Positions 3,947 through 5,820 of a stretch of DNA of 5,820 bases are shown in pieces; the first letter of the stretch is position 1, and each line of letters begins with the position of its first letter. Below the pieces are notes generated by a model. That model saw only the letters and a list, made by a program, of their open reading frames with translations. It was not told where the DNA came from and made no database searches. The translations under genes and the position numbers were made by a program. The stretch spans positions 1-5,820 of the forward strand of contig CAJUCW010000064.1 of NCBI GenBank assembly GCA_910585275.1. The letters run 5' to 3'. The stretch comes from an uncultured Muribaculaceae bacterium (GTDB taxonomy: Bacteria > Bacteroidota > Bacteroidia > Bacteroidales > Muribaculaceae).

Positions 3947-5820
3947 TCAATCATCAGAAGATATAGGTGCAATGACTACATTAACACCTTGTATATCTTC
4001 AAATGAATAATTATCATGATAAGAAATGAACTTATCCAGAGGTACAACTAAAGATATATTTATCTTACTTCTTCCACTGAAAGTTTCTAATCTACTATGT
4101 AAAGCTGTCATATTAGAACCAAAAGTATCATCTTCCCAAGCAGGCATAAGAATCCTTAAGTATTCCGGTGTCTCTAAATATACCAAATCTGAAAAAACAG
4201 GAAAATCCTCGAAATCGACACAACTACTTAAATCTATTTTTTTAAGGATTGGAAATCCACCAAATCCTACTTCATTAGGATTGAAATTCATGCTTGTACA
4301 TGTAGATGGTAAGTAAATATGGTGAAGCATCTGTTTCTCCATATAATCTTCCTCTGTCAATTCCAAACCAGTATATTTATTAATATCAGTTACAATCTCT
4401 GAAATAGTGGAGTTATTGGGATATCCAATTGGAATAAAATTAATAATTTTTGAATCTCTTAAGTCATACTCAACAAGACTCATACATCCTTTAAAAGCAT
4501 TAGATCCAATCTCAGTCAATTGGTGAGCACCAGCAATATTCTCTAAAATATCGATTCTCATAAGATTACTACAATAAGCAAAAGCATCGGATTCAATCCT
4601 TTCCACTGTGTAAGGAACATAGAAAATATTCAAATTGGTCATGCCATAGAAAGATTTACTAGCAATTCTTTTAACCCCTACAGGAATCGTAAGTGTCTTA
4701 ATCGGACAATTTTTAAATGGGTGACCATCGTTAAGTTTCTTACCATCAAACACACCAGTAGTCGTGAAACTTACACCGCTAAAATCCAGAATTTCCAGAT
4801 TTTCGTTATGACATTCTTTAAAAACTACCCCATCATAAGTGGCATCGACTGCACGAAGGATGTTCTCTTTTAAAAATGTCCAGTCATCGTCTATAAGCTC
4901 TCCCGATGCTTTTTCAATAGAAAGACTTTCAATTGCTTGCAACCATTTTACTCCTTCTGAATCTTCGATAAACGCTCCATTATTGTCCACGTTTATCTCA
5001 CATCCAGCAGCCTTGAGTGCGCTTGCAAGCGAAGGATGAGCCGCGTCAATAACCACATCGTAAGAAGTTGGCAAAACAACGTCCGGACTGTCCGGGCCTT
5101 CCACCACTACGGGGAGGTCAACCACATTCCAAGGCTCGTCGATAATCTTCACCTCTACCTGTGAGCCGGGGGTGATGTCTTCGCCGTTGCCGAGCACCAC
5201 CTTGTAGAGGTGGTTGCGCTCGATATTCACGTAGCTTACCTCTCCGGTCGTCTCGTCGGTCTTAGTAAACGGTACGACGGCTTCGCCCGTGGTGCCGTCG
5301 GCGAGAGCGTAGCTCACTACAATCTGCGTGCAGTCACCTTCCGAGTTGTCGCGCTCATACATGTAGAAGGCCTTGCGCACGCCTGTGCCGTTGCCGTCGT
5401 TATACTGCTGGATGGTGCTTATCTCCGCGCTGTAGCCAGCATTGGCTGCCGGAAGGCACGCCTCGCCGCTCGCCGCTACGCCGGCGTTAGCGTTGATGTC
5501 AAGCATCTCGATTTCACCCGGCATGTCGGTGGAGGTCAGCGAATGGTCGGCCATCAGGTAACCCTTCTCCGCAGCCTTCTCCATACGCGCACCCGTGATG
5601 ACAAGGTTATCGGCGTTCGAATAGAGGTCAACACGACCCACGATACGAGTGAGGTCAACATGCACGTTGTTCATCGCGCCGCTCTTGATGGTGATGTCGC
5701 TGCCGTTCGTCTCGGTGTTCACGGCCAGGCCGCTCATGGCTATGCCTCCCTCGGGACACAGCACCGACGAACCGGAACCAGACGACAACGCGATGTCGGC
5801 GGCTTCGTCGCGAAGACCTG
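3947..5820 (-). CDS. Fimbrillin-LRR surface protein, 5' end outside the window
   Basis: The reading frame runs to the right edge: 623 complete codons are visible plus two bases of another. A TTG at 5788 could be taken for the start, but the codons before it (G-L-R-D-E-A-A-D-I-A) match residues 148-157 of the 816-residue paralogue, so the gene continues outside. By that comparison about 147 residues, including the signal peptide, are missing, and the full protein would be near 770 residues. The visible fimbrillin part (5820-5091) differs from its paralogue at 11 of about 242 residues and ends with the same R-N-H-L-Y...W pattern and V-E-G-P. The C-terminal module starts abruptly: a linker, an L-I-D-D-D-W-T-F segment (W at 4882-4880), then three clear BspA-like repeats at roughly 4705-4440 (I-P-V-G-V-K-R-I, V-P-Y-T-V-E-R-I-E-S-D-A-F, L-T-E-I-G-S-N-A-F-K-G-C), then a tail ending S-S-D-D. 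The repeats are more regular than in the paralogue. Likely a surface adhesin; the ligand is unknown. Confidence 0.87.
   Translation of the reverse strand, partial: GLRDEAADIALSSGSGSSVLCPEGGIAMSGLAVNTETNGSDITIKSGAMNNVHVDLTRIVGRVDLYSNADNLVITGARMEKAAEKGYLMADHSLTSTDMPGEIEMLDINANAGVAASGEACLPAANAGYSAEISTIQQYNDGNGTGVRKAFYMYERDNSEGDCTQIVVSYALADGTTGEAVVPFTKTDETTGEVSYVNIERNHLYKVVLGNGEDITPGSQVEVKIIDEPWNVVDLPVVVEGPDSPDVVLPTSYDVVIDAAHPSLASALKAAGCEINVDNNGAFIEDSEGVKWLQAIESLSIEKASGELIDDDWTFLKENILRAVDATYDGVVFKECHNENLEILDFSGVSFTTTGVFDGKKLNDGHPFKNCPIKTLTIPVGVKRIASKSFYGMTNLNIFYVPYTVERIESDAFAYCSNLMRIDILENIAGAHQLTEIGSNAFKGCMSLVEYDLRDSKIINFIPIGYPNNSTISEIVTDINKYTGLELTEEDYMEKQMLHHIYLPSTCTSMNFNPNEVGFGGFPILKKIDLSSCVDFEDFPVFSDLVYLETPEYLRILMPAWEDDTFGSNMTALHSRLETFSGRSKINISLVVPLDKFISYHDNYSFEDIQGVNVVIAPISSDD
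5091..5820. repeat. Right copy of the 730-bp fimbrillin direct repeat, cut by the window edge
   Basis: This is the partner of 1391-2120, at a constant offset of 3700 bases with no insertion or deletion. Similarity is still high at the last base, so the true repeat is longer than seen. Left of 5091 the two genes have no easily alignable DNA for more than 150 bases, then only scattered similarity around the D-D-W-T-F segment. As the copies are direct repeats, recombination between them would remove or duplicate a 3700-bp unit including the 334-residue gene. Confidence 0.95.

Noticed and set aside
5786..5788. TTG at 5788 as the start of the partial LRR gene
   Set aside because: The frame is open through it to the window edge, and the preceding codons match the paralogue, so it is an internal leucine codon.

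Overview
The window looks like chromosomal DNA from a member of the Bacteroidales (Bacteroidota). The evidence is a run of lipoproteins of the FimA/Mfa fimbrillin superfamily, BspA-like leucine-rich repeats (LRR_5 type), an A-rich gene leader with no Shine-Dalgarno sequence, and short AT-rich intergenic repeats of a kind I associate with this order. Genus cannot be decided from the sequence. All three real genes are on the minus strand, so transcription runs from high to low coordinates.

Layout in transcription order. (1) 5820-3947: the 3' part of a gene whose start lies beyond the right edge; it encodes a fimbrillin domain followed by a leucine-rich-repeat module. (2) 3946-3800: a short junction holding three consecutive inverted repeats. 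(3) 3799-2795: a 334-residue fimbrillin-family lipoprotein without LRRs (FimB/Mfa2-type anchor or accessory subunit). (4) 2794-2560: a 235-bp spacer with a 14-bp tandem repeat, 9-bp tandem repeats and a 30-bp perfect palindrome. (5) 2559-109: a complete 816-residue lipoprotein built like the first gene. (6) 108-1: a 3' flank with a hairpin closely related to the one after the first gene.

The most notable signal is the relationship between the two LRR genes. Over 730 bp (1391-2120 against 5091-5820, a constant offset of 3700) they align without a gap at about 91% nucleotide identity by hand count (64 differences). The alignment stops abruptly at the same codon in both, just after a V-E-G-P motif, and the C-terminal modules beyond it are only distantly related and much more AT-rich. 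After each divergent module the similarity returns as a 33-bp block that forms a 10-bp hairpin with compensatory base-pair changes. The picture is a conserved pilin-like front end, a variable binding module and a conserved 3' hairpin, in tandem around a third pilin-family gene.

Inferred function: a cell-surface fimbrial or adhesin locus in which fimbrillin domains present LRR domains, perhaps as tip or accessory adhesins, with diversity in the LRR part. Fimbrillin and LRR assignments rest on motif recognition, not on a search; the duplication, breakpoints and hairpins are read directly from the bases.
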